Source of the DNA: Ectobacillus polymachus
GTDB lineage: Bacteria > Bacillota > Bacilli > Bacillales > Bacillaceae_G
Direction: 5' to 3'
NCBI RefSeq assembly: GCF_048159605.1
Contig: NZ_JBLREB010000001.1
Location: 1,984,001 to 2,048,000, forward strand
Length of the DNA: 64,000 nucleotides
The notes below the pieces were generated by a model, which was given only the letters and a program-made list of their open reading frames with translations, was not told the origin of the DNA and did no database searches. Below are positions 51,558-59,560 of the stretch, piece after piece. The translations under genes were made by a program, and so were the position numbers. Numbering within the stretch: the stretch's first letter is position 1; each line of letters starts with the position of its first letter.

Positions 51558-52700
51558 ATGAAAATTGCAATTTTTACGGATACATTTACGCCTCAAGTAA
51601 ATGGAGTAGCGAAAACGTTAGATCGATTTACAAAGTATTTGGAACGCCAAGGTATTGAATATTATGTTTTTGCTCCGCAAAATACAACTGAAGAAAACGT
51701 CATGATAAATGTAAAAAAAATTAAAAGTATCCCATTAGCAATTTATCCTGAATGCCGAATAGCGATTCCAAATCCTGGTTATTTAAAAAAGGAATTGCTT
51801 GAATTTCAGCCAGACATCATTCATGTAGCTACACCTTTCAATATGGGACTATTCGGTATGTACTATGCAAAAAAATTAAACATACCTTTAGTAGGATCGT
51901 ATCATACTGATTTCGATGCGTACTTACAGTATTACAAAATGGAATTTCTATCTACTATGCTATGGAATTATTTACGTTGGTTTCATAGTTCCCTTCAAAA
52001 AACATTCGTTCCTTCCTACGAAACATTAAAGCAATTGAAAAAGAAAGGATTTCGTGATCTTCATATTTGGAGTCGCGGAGTTGATTGTCATTTATTTCAT
52101 CCAAACTATCCACAACAAAGTATTCGTGAAACTTATCATATTACAGCACCGTATATTCTCTCTTATGTAGGACGAATCGCTCCAGAAAAAGACATCGATA
52201 CATTGCGCAAAATTATAAAGGACGTAAATAAGAAACGCGACAAGCAAGTACACTGGCTGATTGTAGGAGACGGTCCTCTTGCCCCAGAATTAAAAGAAGA
52301 ATTTAAAGACAATATAACATTTACTGGCTATTTGAAAGGAGATCAATTAGCACAGGTTTATGCTTCTTCAGACGTAATGGTATTTCCATCACCTACTGAA
52401 ACATTTGGCAATGTGGTATTGGAATCTCTTGCTTGCGGAACACCGGTTGTTGGAGCAAATGCTGGTGGTGTGAAAAACATTATTTCTCCTAATAAAACCG
52501 GCTTCCTATGTACCCCTAAAGAAGTAGATGAATTCTTAGTGTCTATTCTTTCTTTATTAGATGATGAATCCAAACGAAAGAACATGAGTATTGCAGCTAG
52601 AGAATATGCACTTACACAAAGCTGGGATAGCATATTTGAAAATCTCCTTGGACACTATGAAGATACGATTCGTGTTCCTGTTGCAGAGCTATTAGCATAA
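51558..52700 (+). CDS. Glycosyltransferase family 4 (YtcC-like)
   Basis: A 380-residue GT-B fold glycosyltransferase. The N-terminal MKIAIFTDTFTPQVNGVAKT with its glycine loop, the central SYVGRIAPEKDIDTL (near 204-218) and the C-terminal E-x7-E nucleotide-sugar site SPTETFGNVVLES (near 272-284) are intact. It resembles the mannosyl/glucosyl transferases that work on membrane diacylglycerol lipids. The adjacent PAP2 phosphatase supports a lipid-linked role, but sugar and acceptor are unknown. Start at 51558 (GGAGG eight bases upstream). B. subtilis YtcC is a possible counterpart. Confidence 0.85.
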   Translation: MKIAIFTDTFTPQVNGVAKTLDRFTKYLERQGIEYYVFAPQNTTEENVMINVKKIKSIPLAIYPECRIAIPNPGYLKKELLEFQPDIIHVATPFNMGLFGMYYAKKLNIPLVGSYHTDFDAYLQYYKMEFLSTMLWNYLRWFHSSLQKTFVPSYETLKQLKKKGFRDLHIWSRGVDCHLFHPNYPQQSIRETYHITAPYILSYVGRIAPEKDIDTLRKIIKDVNKKRDKQVHWLIVGDGPLAPELKEEFKDNITFTGYLKGDQLAQVYASSDVMVFPSPTETFGNVVLESLACGTPVVGANAGGVKNIISPNKTGFLCTPKEVDEFLVSILSLLDDESKRKNMSIAAREYALTQSWDSIFENLLGHYEDTIRVPVAELLA

Positions 52701-52723
52701 TTTCTCTAAATAAAAATCGTTTT

Positions 52724-52879
52724 GATAAAGTGAAACTTCCATCAGTGGGGTTTTTTCATCCCCCACTGATGGTTAGTTGAACCAATCGGACTTTTACGAG
52801 CAGTTGACCCCCACCTATCTTCCTTGCTTCTCTCTGAATCTTAAGGTGGGGGTCTTACTGCTCGTTAAAGCGGGATAAA
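52724..52879. repeat. Complete bcr1-like repeat (about 155 bp)
   Basis: The element opens GATAAAGTGAAACTTCC and has a first hairpin TCAGTGGGG / CCCCCACTGA (52741-52767). A single-stranded linker (GTTGAACCAATCGGACTTTTA) leads to a second long-range pair GACCCCCACCT / AAGGTGGGGGTC, and it ends GTTAAAGCGGGATAAAA. This matches my recollection of bcr1, the chromosomal repeat of the B. cereus group, in sequence, structure and length. It encodes no protein; bcr1 is thought to move in trans. Confidence 0.75.
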
Positions 52880-52936
52880 AAAGACCGTTTTGCAGAGTAG
52901 TGCAAGATTTATCACTCTGCTTACCGGTCTTTTTTC
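52874..52936. terminator. Strong hairpin after the bcr1-like repeat
   Basis: AAAAAAGACCG / CGGTCTTTTTT with an inner GCAGAGT / ACTCTGC stem forms a two-part hairpin, likely ending the PAP2-glycosyltransferase transcript. Confidence 0.75.
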
Positions 52937-52976
52937 TTTCCATCCTTCTGGCTTGAATAATAAGGGATATGTCGAT

Positions 52977-53006
52977 AAAATAATAGTCTTATTAGACTAT
53001 TATTTT
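52977..53006. promoter_or_regulatory. Perfect 13-bp palindrome before the DHA2 exporter
   Basis: AAAATAATAGTCT (52977-52989) and AGACTATTATTTT (52994-53006) are perfect inverted copies with a 4-base centre, ending 20 bases before the exporter start. The size and symmetry suit a MarR- or TetR-type operator controlling a multidrug pump. No regulator gene is adjacent. Confidence 0.55.
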
Positions 53007-53026
53007 AATGAAGAGGAGACAAAAAC

Positions 53027-54556
53027 ATGGTGTCAAAGGAAAGTAATCTTCGATTCGTTGTTGCTGGTTTATTATTAGGTATTTTAATGGCAGCAATGGA
53101 TAACACGATTGTAGCGACTGCAATTGGTACCATCGTATCTGATTTAGGCGGTCTGGATCAATTCGTATGGGTTACCTCAGCATATATGGTTACCGTTATG
53201 GCTGGTATGCCTATTTTCGGGAAATTATCAGATATGTATGGTCGTAAACGTTTTTTCGTATTTGGAATTCTTCTATTTTTAATAGGATCTGCGCTTTGCG
53301 GTACGGCACAAAGTATGACTCAGCTTAGTATTTATCGTGCCATACAAGGGGTTGGTGGCGGTGCCCTGCTACCAATTGCATTTACGATCGTCTTTGATAT
53401 CTTCCCTGTTGAACAACGTGGTAAGATGACCGGATTATTAGGTGCTGTATTCGGTTCTGCTAGTGTATTTGGCCCTTTGCTAGGTGCATACATTACAGAA
53501 CACCTTAGCTGGCATTGGATTTTCTACATTAATGTACCAATCGGGGCACTTTCCCTATTCTTTATCTTACGTGCATACAAAGAATCAAATCCTCCTAAGG
53601 AACAAAAAATTGACTGGTGGGGTGCAGCTACTCTCGTTTTATCGGTGGTTAGCTTAATGTTCGCATTAGAACTTGGCGGAAATAAATATGCATGGAACTC
53701 TACTCAAATCATATCTCTATTCGTATCGTTCGGCCTTTTCTTTATCATTTTTCTTATCGTTGAAACAAAAGTGAAAGATCCGATTATTTCATTTTGGATG
53801 TTTAAACGTCGTATATTTGCGATATCACAAATAATTGCGTTTTTATATGGTGCAACCTTTATCATTTTAACCGTATTTATTCCTATCTTTGTTCAAGCCG
53901 TCTATGGAGGATCTGCTACAAATGCCGGACTTATCTTAACTCCAATGATGTTAGGATCCGTTGTAGGTAGCGCAATTGCAGGTGCGTTTTTAACGAAAAC
54001 AAGTTATCGAAACTTAATGCTTCTTTCTGTCGTATTCTTTTTTACGGGAATGTACCTTCTCAGCACATTAACTCCGCTAACAGCACGTACACTTGTCACA
54101 ATCTATATGATCGTAGCTGGCTTTGGCGTTGGATTTTCATTTTCATTACTTCCAACATCATCTGTTCATAATATTGAACCACACCATCGCGGTTCAGCAA
54201 ATTCTACGAACTCCTTTTTCCGTTCATTAGGTATGACTCTAGGTGTTACGATTTTCGGATCGATTCAAAGTAATGCATTTACAAACAACTTAAAGGATGC
54301 CTTTCAAGGAATGGGTACAAATCCACTTGGTGCGATTGGAGATTCTCGTTCCATTTTTGAAACGAGTATGCGAAGTAAAATTCCTGCTCCGATTTTAGAT
54401 AAAATTGTGGCAGCCATGTCTTCTTCTATTACGCATGTATTTACACTTGCTTTGATTGCAATTGCTGTTGCCTTCATTGCTATTCTATTTATGGGAAATT
54501 CTCGAGTTACCGTTTCAAAGAAACAAACTAACGCCAAAACACAAGGCGCAAAATGA
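53027..54556 (+). CDS. DHA2-family (14-TM) multidrug efflux MFS transporter
   Basis: A 509-residue, 14-segment drug:H+ antiporter of the DHA2 family (EmrB/QacA/Bmr3 type). Motif A GKLSDMYGRKRFF (near 64-76), the conserved Asp in the first helix (AAMDNTIV, Asp25) and motif C GAVFGSASVFGPLLGAYI (near 138-155) are present. A basic 18-residue tail ends it. AGAGGAGAC precedes the ATG. A perfect palindrome just upstream suggests inducible repression. The substrate range is unknown. Confidence 0.9.
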   Translation: MVSKESNLRFVVAGLLLGILMAAMDNTIVATAIGTIVSDLGGLDQFVWVTSAYMVTVMAGMPIFGKLSDMYGRKRFFVFGILLFLIGSALCGTAQSMTQLSIYRAIQGVGGGALLPIAFTIVFDIFPVEQRGKMTGLLGAVFGSASVFGPLLGAYITEHLSWHWIFYINVPIGALSLFFILRAYKESNPPKEQKIDWWGAATLVLSVVSLMFALELGGNKYAWNSTQIISLFVSFGLFFIIFLIVETKVKDPIISFWMFKRRIFAISQIIAFLYGATFIILTVFIPIFVQAVYGGSATNAGLILTPMMLGSVVGSAIAGAFLTKTSYRNLMLLSVVFFFTGMYLLSTLTPLTARTLVTIYMIVAGFGVGFSFSLLPTSSVHNIEPHHRGSANSTNSFFRSLGMTLGVTIFGSIQSNAFTNNLKDAFQGMGTNPLGAIGDSRSIFETSMRSKIPAPILDKIVAAMSSSITHVFTLALIAIAVAFIAILFMGNSRVTVSKKQTNAKTQGAK

Positions 54557-54628
54557 ATAAGTGGCAGGGAAAAGCAAAACAAAACGGATTATCTTCAAAG
54601 GGAATGGATATTCTATAAAAATGTAAAA

Positions 54629-54673
54629 AAAAGAGAAACCTCTAAGGGAATGTTCCTTAGAGGTTTCTCTTAT
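54629..54673. terminator. Bidirectional terminator of the DHA2 exporter and metK
   Basis: AAGAGAAACCTCTAAGG / CCTTAGAGGTTTCTCTT forms a 17-bp stem between convergent genes, with A-run and T-rich flanks. Confidence 0.85.
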
Positions 54674-54682
54674 ATTACTTTA

Positions 54683-55882
54683 TTATAGTCCTGCTTGTTT
54701 CTTTAAATCCTCTGCCTTGTCTGTTTGTTCCCAAGGAAGATCAACATCAGTACGACCAAAATGACCGTATGCTGCTGTTTGCTTATAAATTGGACGTCGA
54801 AGATCAAGCATCTTAATGATTCCAGCTGGACGAAGATCAAAATTCGCACGAATTAAATCTACTAGAACTTCTTCAGAGACTTTTCCTGTTCCAAATGTAT
54901 CAACGGAAATGGACACAGGCTGCGCTACACCAATTGCATAGGCAAGCTGAACTTCTGCTTTATCTGCAAGACCGGCAGCGACAATATTTTTTGCCACATA
55001 GCGTGCTGCATATGCAGCTGAACGGTCTACTTTTGTAGGATCTTTACCAGAGAATGCACCGCCGCCATGACGTGCGTAGCCACCGTACGTGTCTACAATA
55101 ATTTTACGTCCTGTTAGACCAGCATCTCCTTGTGGACCGCCAATTACAAATCGGCCTGTCGGGTTGATAAAGTACTTTGTCTTTTCATCAATTAAATAAG
55201 CCGGTACAATTGGTTGAATGACATATTGTTTAACATCCTGCTCTATTTGTTCACGGGTAATTTCAGGATGATGTTGGGTTGAAATTACAATCGTATCAAT
55301 GCGAACAGGCTGATTGTTTTCATCGTATTCTACGGTTACTTGCGTTTTACCATCTGGACGTAAATATGACAGTATATCATCTTTACGAACTTCTGCTAGA
55401 CGACGAGATAATTTATGTGCAAGAGAAATAGGAAGAGGCATTAATTCTTTTGTTTCATTACAAGCAAAGCCGAACATTAATCCTTGATCACCGGCACCAA
55501 TTGCTTCAATTTCAGCATCTGTCATAGAGCCTTCGCGAGATTCTAAAGCTTGGTTTACGCCCATTGCAATATCAGGAGATTGTTCATCAATAGAAGTCAG
55601 CACAGCGCAAGTTTCTGCATCAAATCCATATTTTGCACGGTTATAACCGATTTCACGAATTGTTTCACGAACAATTTTAGGAATATCTACATAAGTAGAA
55701 GTTGTAATCTCTCCTGCAACTAATACTAAACCAGTTGTTACTGATGTTTCACAAGCTACGCGTGCATTTGAATCCTTCTCTAAAATGGCATCTAGAATGC
55801 TATCAGATATTTGATCACAAATTTTATCTGGATGTCCTTCAGTTACAGACTCAGATGTAAACAGACGACGCTTTGTTGTCAT
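54683..55882 (-). CDS. metK: S-adenosylmethionine synthetase
   Basis: MetK, 399 residues, makes SAM from methionine and ATP. Signatures: SVTEGHPDKICDQISD (near 10-25), GAGDQGLMFGYA-type loop GAGDQGLMFGFA (near 120), and the phosphate loop GGGAFSGKDPTKVDRS (near 262-277). It is cytoplasmic and essential. It is controlled by a SAM-I riboswitch immediately upstream, a direct feedback loop. It is divergent from pckA, as in B. subtilis. Confidence 0.98.
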   Translation of the reverse strand: MTTKRRLFTSESVTEGHPDKICDQISDSILDAILEKDSNARVACETSVTTGLVLVAGEITTSTYVDIPKIVRETIREIGYNRAKYGFDAETCAVLTSIDEQSPDIAMGVNQALESREGSMTDAEIEAIGAGDQGLMFGFACNETKELMPLPISLAHKLSRRLAEVRKDDILSYLRPDGKTQVTVEYDENNQPVRIDTIVISTQHHPEITREQIEQDVKQYVIQPIVPAYLIDEKTKYFINPTGRFVIGGPQGDAGLTGRKIIVDTYGGYARHGGGAFSGKDPTKVDRSAAYAARYVAKNIVAAGLADKAEVQLAYAIGVAQPVSISVDTFGTGKVSEEVLVDLIRANFDLRPAGIIKMLDLRRPIYKQTAAYGHFGRTDVDLPWEQTDKAEDLKKQAGL

Positions 55883-55965
55883 TAGTAACCCCCCTTTTTT
55901 CTATTATTACGGAACTCATCTCTACATGTTACGTGGCATACTTACAATTCCCAGTTTTTAAAAAT

Positions 55966-56137
55966 AAAAAACCTTTCCCCTTGAGGAAAGGTTAAAATTT
56001 GCTCATGTTTGCCTTTCACTCTTATCGTTCAAGGCTTAATTAGCCTTGCATCAGGTTTAGCACCTTTTCACTTTGAGAGTGAGGTTGCTGGGCTTCATGG
56101 GGCCTGTCCCTCCGCCAACTCAGGATAAGAGAGTATC
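55966..56137 (-). promoter_or_regulatory. SAM-I (S-box) riboswitch of metK
   Basis: The minus strand shows the S-box core: CTCTTATCCTGAG, then GGCGGAGGGAC, GGCCCCATGAAGCCC and GCAACC, the P3 hairpin (CACTCTCAAAGTG), then a GGTGCTAA.CC segment. A CCTTTCC / GGAAAGG terminator with a T-run (55966-55994) follows. SAM binding should favour the terminator and shut off metK. Confidence 0.95.
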
Positions 56138-56284
56138 CGTCCAAATGTATATTATAGTAAAAACAGCTGCTTGTCAATAAATTTTCATATTTGGAGGCAG
56201 TATAATCTCATATTTTGTCGAATAACTTAAATTAAGTAAGAAACAAATATTAATAAATAGTATACGTTATTTAAGTTAATATGT

Positions 56285-56290
56285 TATACT
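56285..56290 (+). promoter_or_regulatory. Candidate -10 element of pckA
   Basis: TATACT with an upstream TATGT lies about 53 bases before the pckA start, with no clear -35 at 16-18 bases. A poor -35 is common at promoters under special control; pckA is CcpN-repressed in B. subtilis. Low support. Confidence 0.3.
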
Positions 56291-56342
56291 TAATGCAGAA
56301 TGAGGATCATATTTCATAAATCACATAAAGGATGGTATGTAT

Positions 56343-57926
56343 ATGAGTACTGTGAATGTCCACACTGAATTACAAGCACTAATTAACGGAAGCAACGCGC
56401 ATGTTCAATCAAGCGTTCCTCAATTAGTAGAAAAAGTTTTAATGAAAAAAGAAGGCATTTTAACTTCTGCTGGCGCTGTTTCTGTTGCAACAGGTAAATA
56501 TACAGGACGATCTCCTAAAGATAAATTTATTGTTAAAGATGCTATTACAGAAAACAAAGTAGATTGGGGTTCAGTTAACCAACCAATTTCACAAGAAATA
56601 TTCGATAAATTATATGCGAAAGTAATAGAATACTTAAAAAATAAAGATGAAATATTCGTATTCAACGGTTATGCAGGAGCAGATAAAGCTTATCAAATGC
56701 CAATCCAAGTTATCAACGAATATGCTTGGCATAATTTATTTGCACAACAATTATTTATTCGTCCAACTGAAGCTGAATTAGAAAATCATGTTTCAGAATT
56801 CACAATTGTTTCTGCTCCAAACTTCAAAGCAGATCCAAGCATTGATGGAACAAACTCAGAAACTTTCATCATCGTTTCCTTTGAAAAACGAATCGTTTTA
56901 ATCGGCGGAACTGAATACGCTGGTGAAATGAAAAAAGGTATCTTCTCCATTATGAACTTCTTACTACCTGAACAAGAAATTTTTTCTATGCACTGCTCTT
57001 CAAATGTTGGTGAGGAAGGCGATGTAGCTTTATTCTTCGGTCTTTCTGGAACGGGAAAAACAACATTATCAGCAGATGCAGACCGTAAGCTAATCGGTGA
57101 TGATGAACATGGTTGGTCTGATAACGGTGTATTTAACATCGAAGGCGGATGCTATGCAAAAGTCGTAAATTTATCTCGTGAGAAAGAACCACAAATATAT
57201 GATGCAATAACATTTGGTTCTGTTTTAGAAAATGTTATTGTTGACGAACATACTCGTATTCCAGATTACAATGATGTAACTCTAACTGAAAACACTCGTG
57301 TAGCTTATCCAATTGAAGCAATAGACAATATTGTTCTTCCTAGTGTAGCAGGACATCCAAATACAATTATTTTCTTAACAGCTGACGCATCTGGTGTACT
57401 TCCTCCAATCAGCAAGCTTTCGAAAGAACAAGCTATGTATCATTTCTTAAGTGGTTACACAAGTAAGCTTGCAGGTACTGAACGCGGCGTTACCACTCCT
57501 GAAGCAACATTCTCAACATGCTTTGGATCTCCTTTCTTACCACTACCAGCTTCTCGTTACGCTGAAATGCTTGGTGAAAAGATTGAAAAACACAATGCCA
57601 AAGTATTCTTAGTTAACACAGGCTGGACCGGTGGTGTTTACGGAGTAGGTAAACGTATGAACCTTAAATACACTCGTGCCATGGTGCAAGCTGCTCTTAA
57701 CGGCGAATTAGACAATGCAGAAACAGTGAAGGATGGTATTTTTGGTCTTGAAATTCCACTTCATGTACCTGGTGTTCCAGACGAAGTATTAATGCCTGAA
57801 AAAACATGGGCTGACAAAGAAGCTTATAAGAAAACAGCTTTGGAACTTGCAGGTAAATTCAAAGAAAACTTCAAGAACTTCTCTAATGTTTCTGAAGACA
57901 TTATTAAAGCAGGCGGTCCTTACTAA
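56343..57926 (+). CDS. pckA: ATP-dependent phosphoenolpyruvate carboxykinase
   Basis: PckA, 527 residues, converts oxaloacetate and ATP to PEP, CO2 and ADP at the start of gluconeogenesis. The phosphate loop GLSGTGKTTL (near 235-244), metal-site LIGDDEHGW (near 253) and RVAYPIE (near 317) are intact. Start at 56343 (MSTVNVHTEL), with AAAGGATGG seven bases upstream; an ATG two codons earlier is possible. It is monocistronic with its own terminator. Together with AcsA in this window it belongs to growth on acetate. Confidence 0.97.
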   Translation: MSTVNVHTELQALINGSNAHVQSSVPQLVEKVLMKKEGILTSAGAVSVATGKYTGRSPKDKFIVKDAITENKVDWGSVNQPISQEIFDKLYAKVIEYLKNKDEIFVFNGYAGADKAYQMPIQVINEYAWHNLFAQQLFIRPTEAELENHVSEFTIVSAPNFKADPSIDGTNSETFIIVSFEKRIVLIGGTEYAGEMKKGIFSIMNFLLPEQEIFSMHCSSNVGEEGDVALFFGLSGTGKTTLSADADRKLIGDDEHGWSDNGVFNIEGGCYAKVVNLSREKEPQIYDAITFGSVLENVIVDEHTRIPDYNDVTLTENTRVAYPIEAIDNIVLPSVAGHPNTIIFLTADASGVLPPISKLSKEQAMYHFLSGYTSKLAGTERGVTTPEATFSTCFGSPFLPLPASRYAEMLGEKIEKHNAKVFLVNTGWTGGVYGVGKRMNLKYTRAMVQAALNGELDNAETVKDGIFGLEIPLHVPGVPDEVLMPEKTWADKEAYKKTALELAGKFKENFKNFSNVSEDIIKAGGPY

Positions 57927-57941
57927 TCTAACCTTCTGCAT

Positions 57942-57985
57942 AGAAAGAAAAGGAATGGCCTATAGAGGTCATTCCTTTTCTTTCT
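57942..57985 (+). terminator. Terminator of pckA
   Basis: AGAAAGAAAAGGAATG / CATTCCTTTTCTTTCT forms a 16-bp stem, followed by a T-rich run. Confidence 0.85.
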
Positions 57986-57996
57986 ATTTATCCTAA

Positions 57997-58024
57997 TAAA
58001 AAAAGCAGTCATATGACTGCCATT
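57997..58024 (-). terminator. Terminator of the SinI-like gene
   Basis: The perfect palindrome GCAGTCAT-ATGACTGC (58005-58020) is followed leftward by seven T residues, 50 bases beyond the SinI-like stop. Confidence 0.8.
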
Positions 58025-58071
58025 TTATCTCGGGCACTTGCTTAACCTTCAAATCTTTTTATCGTTATAAC

Positions 58072-58224
58072 CTATTTACTCGTAGACGCAAAACGCAAGA
58101 AATTATTTACTTCTTCAAAGCTTAATCCTAAGTTCTTTGCCTCCATAATTAATAATAACCACTCCCTGTCAAGATAGGCTCCGTTCGTCTCTTCTCCAAC
58201 TTTTCTGGATTGACTCATCAACAT
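58072..58224 (-). CDS. SinI-family antirepressor (50 aa)
   Basis: A 50-codon ORF (MLMSQSRKVGEETNGAYLDR, then EWLLLIMEAKNLGLSFEEVN). It matches the SinI dimerisation domain (B. subtilis pattern LDQEWVELMVEAKEANISPEE) over residues about 18-46: Leu-Asp-x-Glu-Trp, then Met-x-Glu-Ala-Lys, then a second helix. SinI binds and disarms the biofilm repressor SinR. No SinR gene is adjacent, so it would act in trans. Start at 58224: GGAGG lies exactly six bases upstream; a second ATG is two codons in. A c-di-GMP-I aptamer lies immediately upstream and a terminator follows. Confidence 0.82.
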   Translation of the reverse strand: MLMSQSRKVGEETNGAYLDREWLLLIMEAKNLGLSFEEVNNFLRFASTSK

Positions 58225-58320
58225 TAGCTACCTCCGTAAGCGGCAGCCCAGCCATCATAGTATTCCTACCGTAGATCTGTGACTTTGCGTCCCTATTTTT
58301 CAATAGGTTTGCCTTTATCA
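58225..58320 (-). promoter_or_regulatory. c-di-GMP-I (GEMM-I) riboswitch before the SinI-like gene
   Basis: The minus strand reads AAAGGCAAACC (58306-58316), a P2 stem CCTATT-GAAA-AATAGG with a GNRA tetraloop (58292-58307), the diagnostic GGGACGCAAAGTCAC (58279-58293), a variable P3 region (GATCTACGGTAGGAATACTAT) and the closing GATGGCTGGGCTGCC (58242-58256). This aligns block by block with the Vibrio Vc2 aptamer. The Shine-Dalgarno GGAGG (58231-58235) is only six bases past the aptamer and lies in the loop of a possible GCT(T)AC / GTAGC hairpin, suggesting translational control. Direction of control is not evident. Confidence 0.88.
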
Positions 58321-58367
58321 ACTTTTCATAATTTTTGAATTTTTTTGATAGTAAGTTTTACAATTTC

Positions 58368-58397
58368 ATTGTACCATGATTTCTAATACGTAGTCGA
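58368..58397 (-). promoter_or_regulatory. Candidate promoter of the riboswitch-SinI-like unit
   Basis: Reading leftward, TCGACT (58392-58397) and TACAAT (58368-58373) are spaced by 18 bases, placing the start near 58360, about 40 bases before the aptamer core. Confidence 0.45.
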
Positions 58398-58555
58398 CTT
58401 TTAAATCAAAAATAATTAAAAAAATAATTAAAAAAATAATTGAGAATTTTCCGCTTATCTTTAGAGCATACTATATTATTTTTTTACATAGGCATTCACA
58501 CAGTTTTGCTTCCATTCATACAGTAAAAGTAGATTCTATATAGGAGGTGCATGCA

Positions 58556-59548
58556 TTGCGGAAGCTTCTACTTGTATTTTTAATCGCAGCTCTAAGTTGT
58601 TTTACATTCTCTGCCTGTAATAAAAAAGAAGAAAAAGAAAAGGTGCGTGTTGGAGAGGTAACACACTCATTATTTTATACCCCCTTATACGTAGCCATTA
58701 ATAAAGGATATTTCCAAGAAGAAGGAATAGATATTGATCTGCAAACAACTGCAGGCGGGGATAAAACAATGACAGCTATTCTTTCTAATGGAATTGACAT
58801 TGGACTCGTCGGCTCCGAAACTTCTATATACGTATACAGTCAAGGTGCAAAAGATCCTGTTATTAACTTTGCTCAGCTCACACAAACCGACGGAACATTT
58901 CTTGTGTCTCGCATTAAAACAGATTCTTTCGATTGGAACGATTTGAAAGGAAAAACGTTTCTCGGTCAACGACAAGGCGGCATGCCGCAAATGGTTGGTG
59001 AATATGTACTGAAACGTCATAGTATTGATCCAAAGCAAGATCTTAATCTTATTCAAAATATTGATTTTGCTAATATTGCAAATGCTTTTTCTTCCGGTAC
59101 AGGTGACTATGTTCAGCTATTTGAACCGACAGCAAGTATATTTGAAAAATCCGGAAAAGGATACATTGTTGCCTCTTTTGGTACTGAATCTGGAAATGTC
59201 CCCTATACTTCCTTCATGACTAAGAAAAGTTATTTAACAAACCACAAGTCAACCGTTGAAAGGTTTACAAAAGCAATCTATAAGGCACAACAATGGGTAA
59301 ATACACATACACCAGAAGAAATTGCCGATGTATTGCAGTCTCAATTTCCTGATACTCCTAAGGATATTATAATAAAGGTTATTCAACGATATCAAAGTCA
59401 GCACTCTTATGCAAATAATCCTCTCTTAGATGAAGAAGAATGGAACAATCTCCAAAAAATTATGAAAGAAGCTGGTCAACTACCAAAAGAAGTTGACTAC
59501 CATGTGTTAGTTGATACCGCAATTGCAGAGAAAGTTATCAAAAAATAG
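58556..59548 (+). CDS. ytlA: ABC transporter substrate-binding lipoprotein YtlA
   Basis: A 330-residue NMT1/SsuA/THI5-type binding protein. A signal peptide ends in the lipobox FSAC (about residue 21), so it should be a membrane-anchored lipoprotein. Ligand-domain features: LFYTPLYVAINKGYFQEEGI, AGGDKTMTAILSNGIDIGLV. Start chosen at TTG 58556 (AGGAGG eight bases upstream) rather than GTG 58547, which overlaps the ribosome site. First gene of ytlA-ytlC-ytlD. Relatives carry sulfonates, nitrate or thiamine precursors; the substrate here is unknown and no THI-box is seen. Confidence 0.9.
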   Translation: MRKLLLVFLIAALSCFTFSACNKKEEKEKVRVGEVTHSLFYTPLYVAINKGYFQEEGIDIDLQTTAGGDKTMTAILSNGIDIGLVGSETSIYVYSQGAKDPVINFAQLTQTDGTFLVSRIKTDSFDWNDLKGKTFLGQRQGGMPQMVGEYVLKRHSIDPKQDLNLIQNIDFANIANAFSSGTGDYVQLFEPTASIFEKSGKGYIVASFGTESGNVPYTSFMTKKSYLTNHKSTVERFTKAIYKAQQWVNTHTPEEIADVLQSQFPDTPKDIIIKVIQRYQSQHSYANNPLLDEEEWNNLQKIMKEAGQLPKEVDYHVLVDTAIAEKVIKK

Positions 59549-59560
59549 GGGCAATGCACG

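Noticed and set aside
52724..52879. CRISPR or insertion sequence at the repetitive intergenic element
   Set aside because: There is no array of direct repeats with spacers and no transposase; the pattern is a single bcr1-like unit with internal hairpins.
58547..59548. THI-box or other metabolite riboswitch upstream of ytlA
   Set aside because: The 150 bases before ytlA show no conserved riboswitch core; only the minus-strand c-di-GMP aptamer further left is supported.
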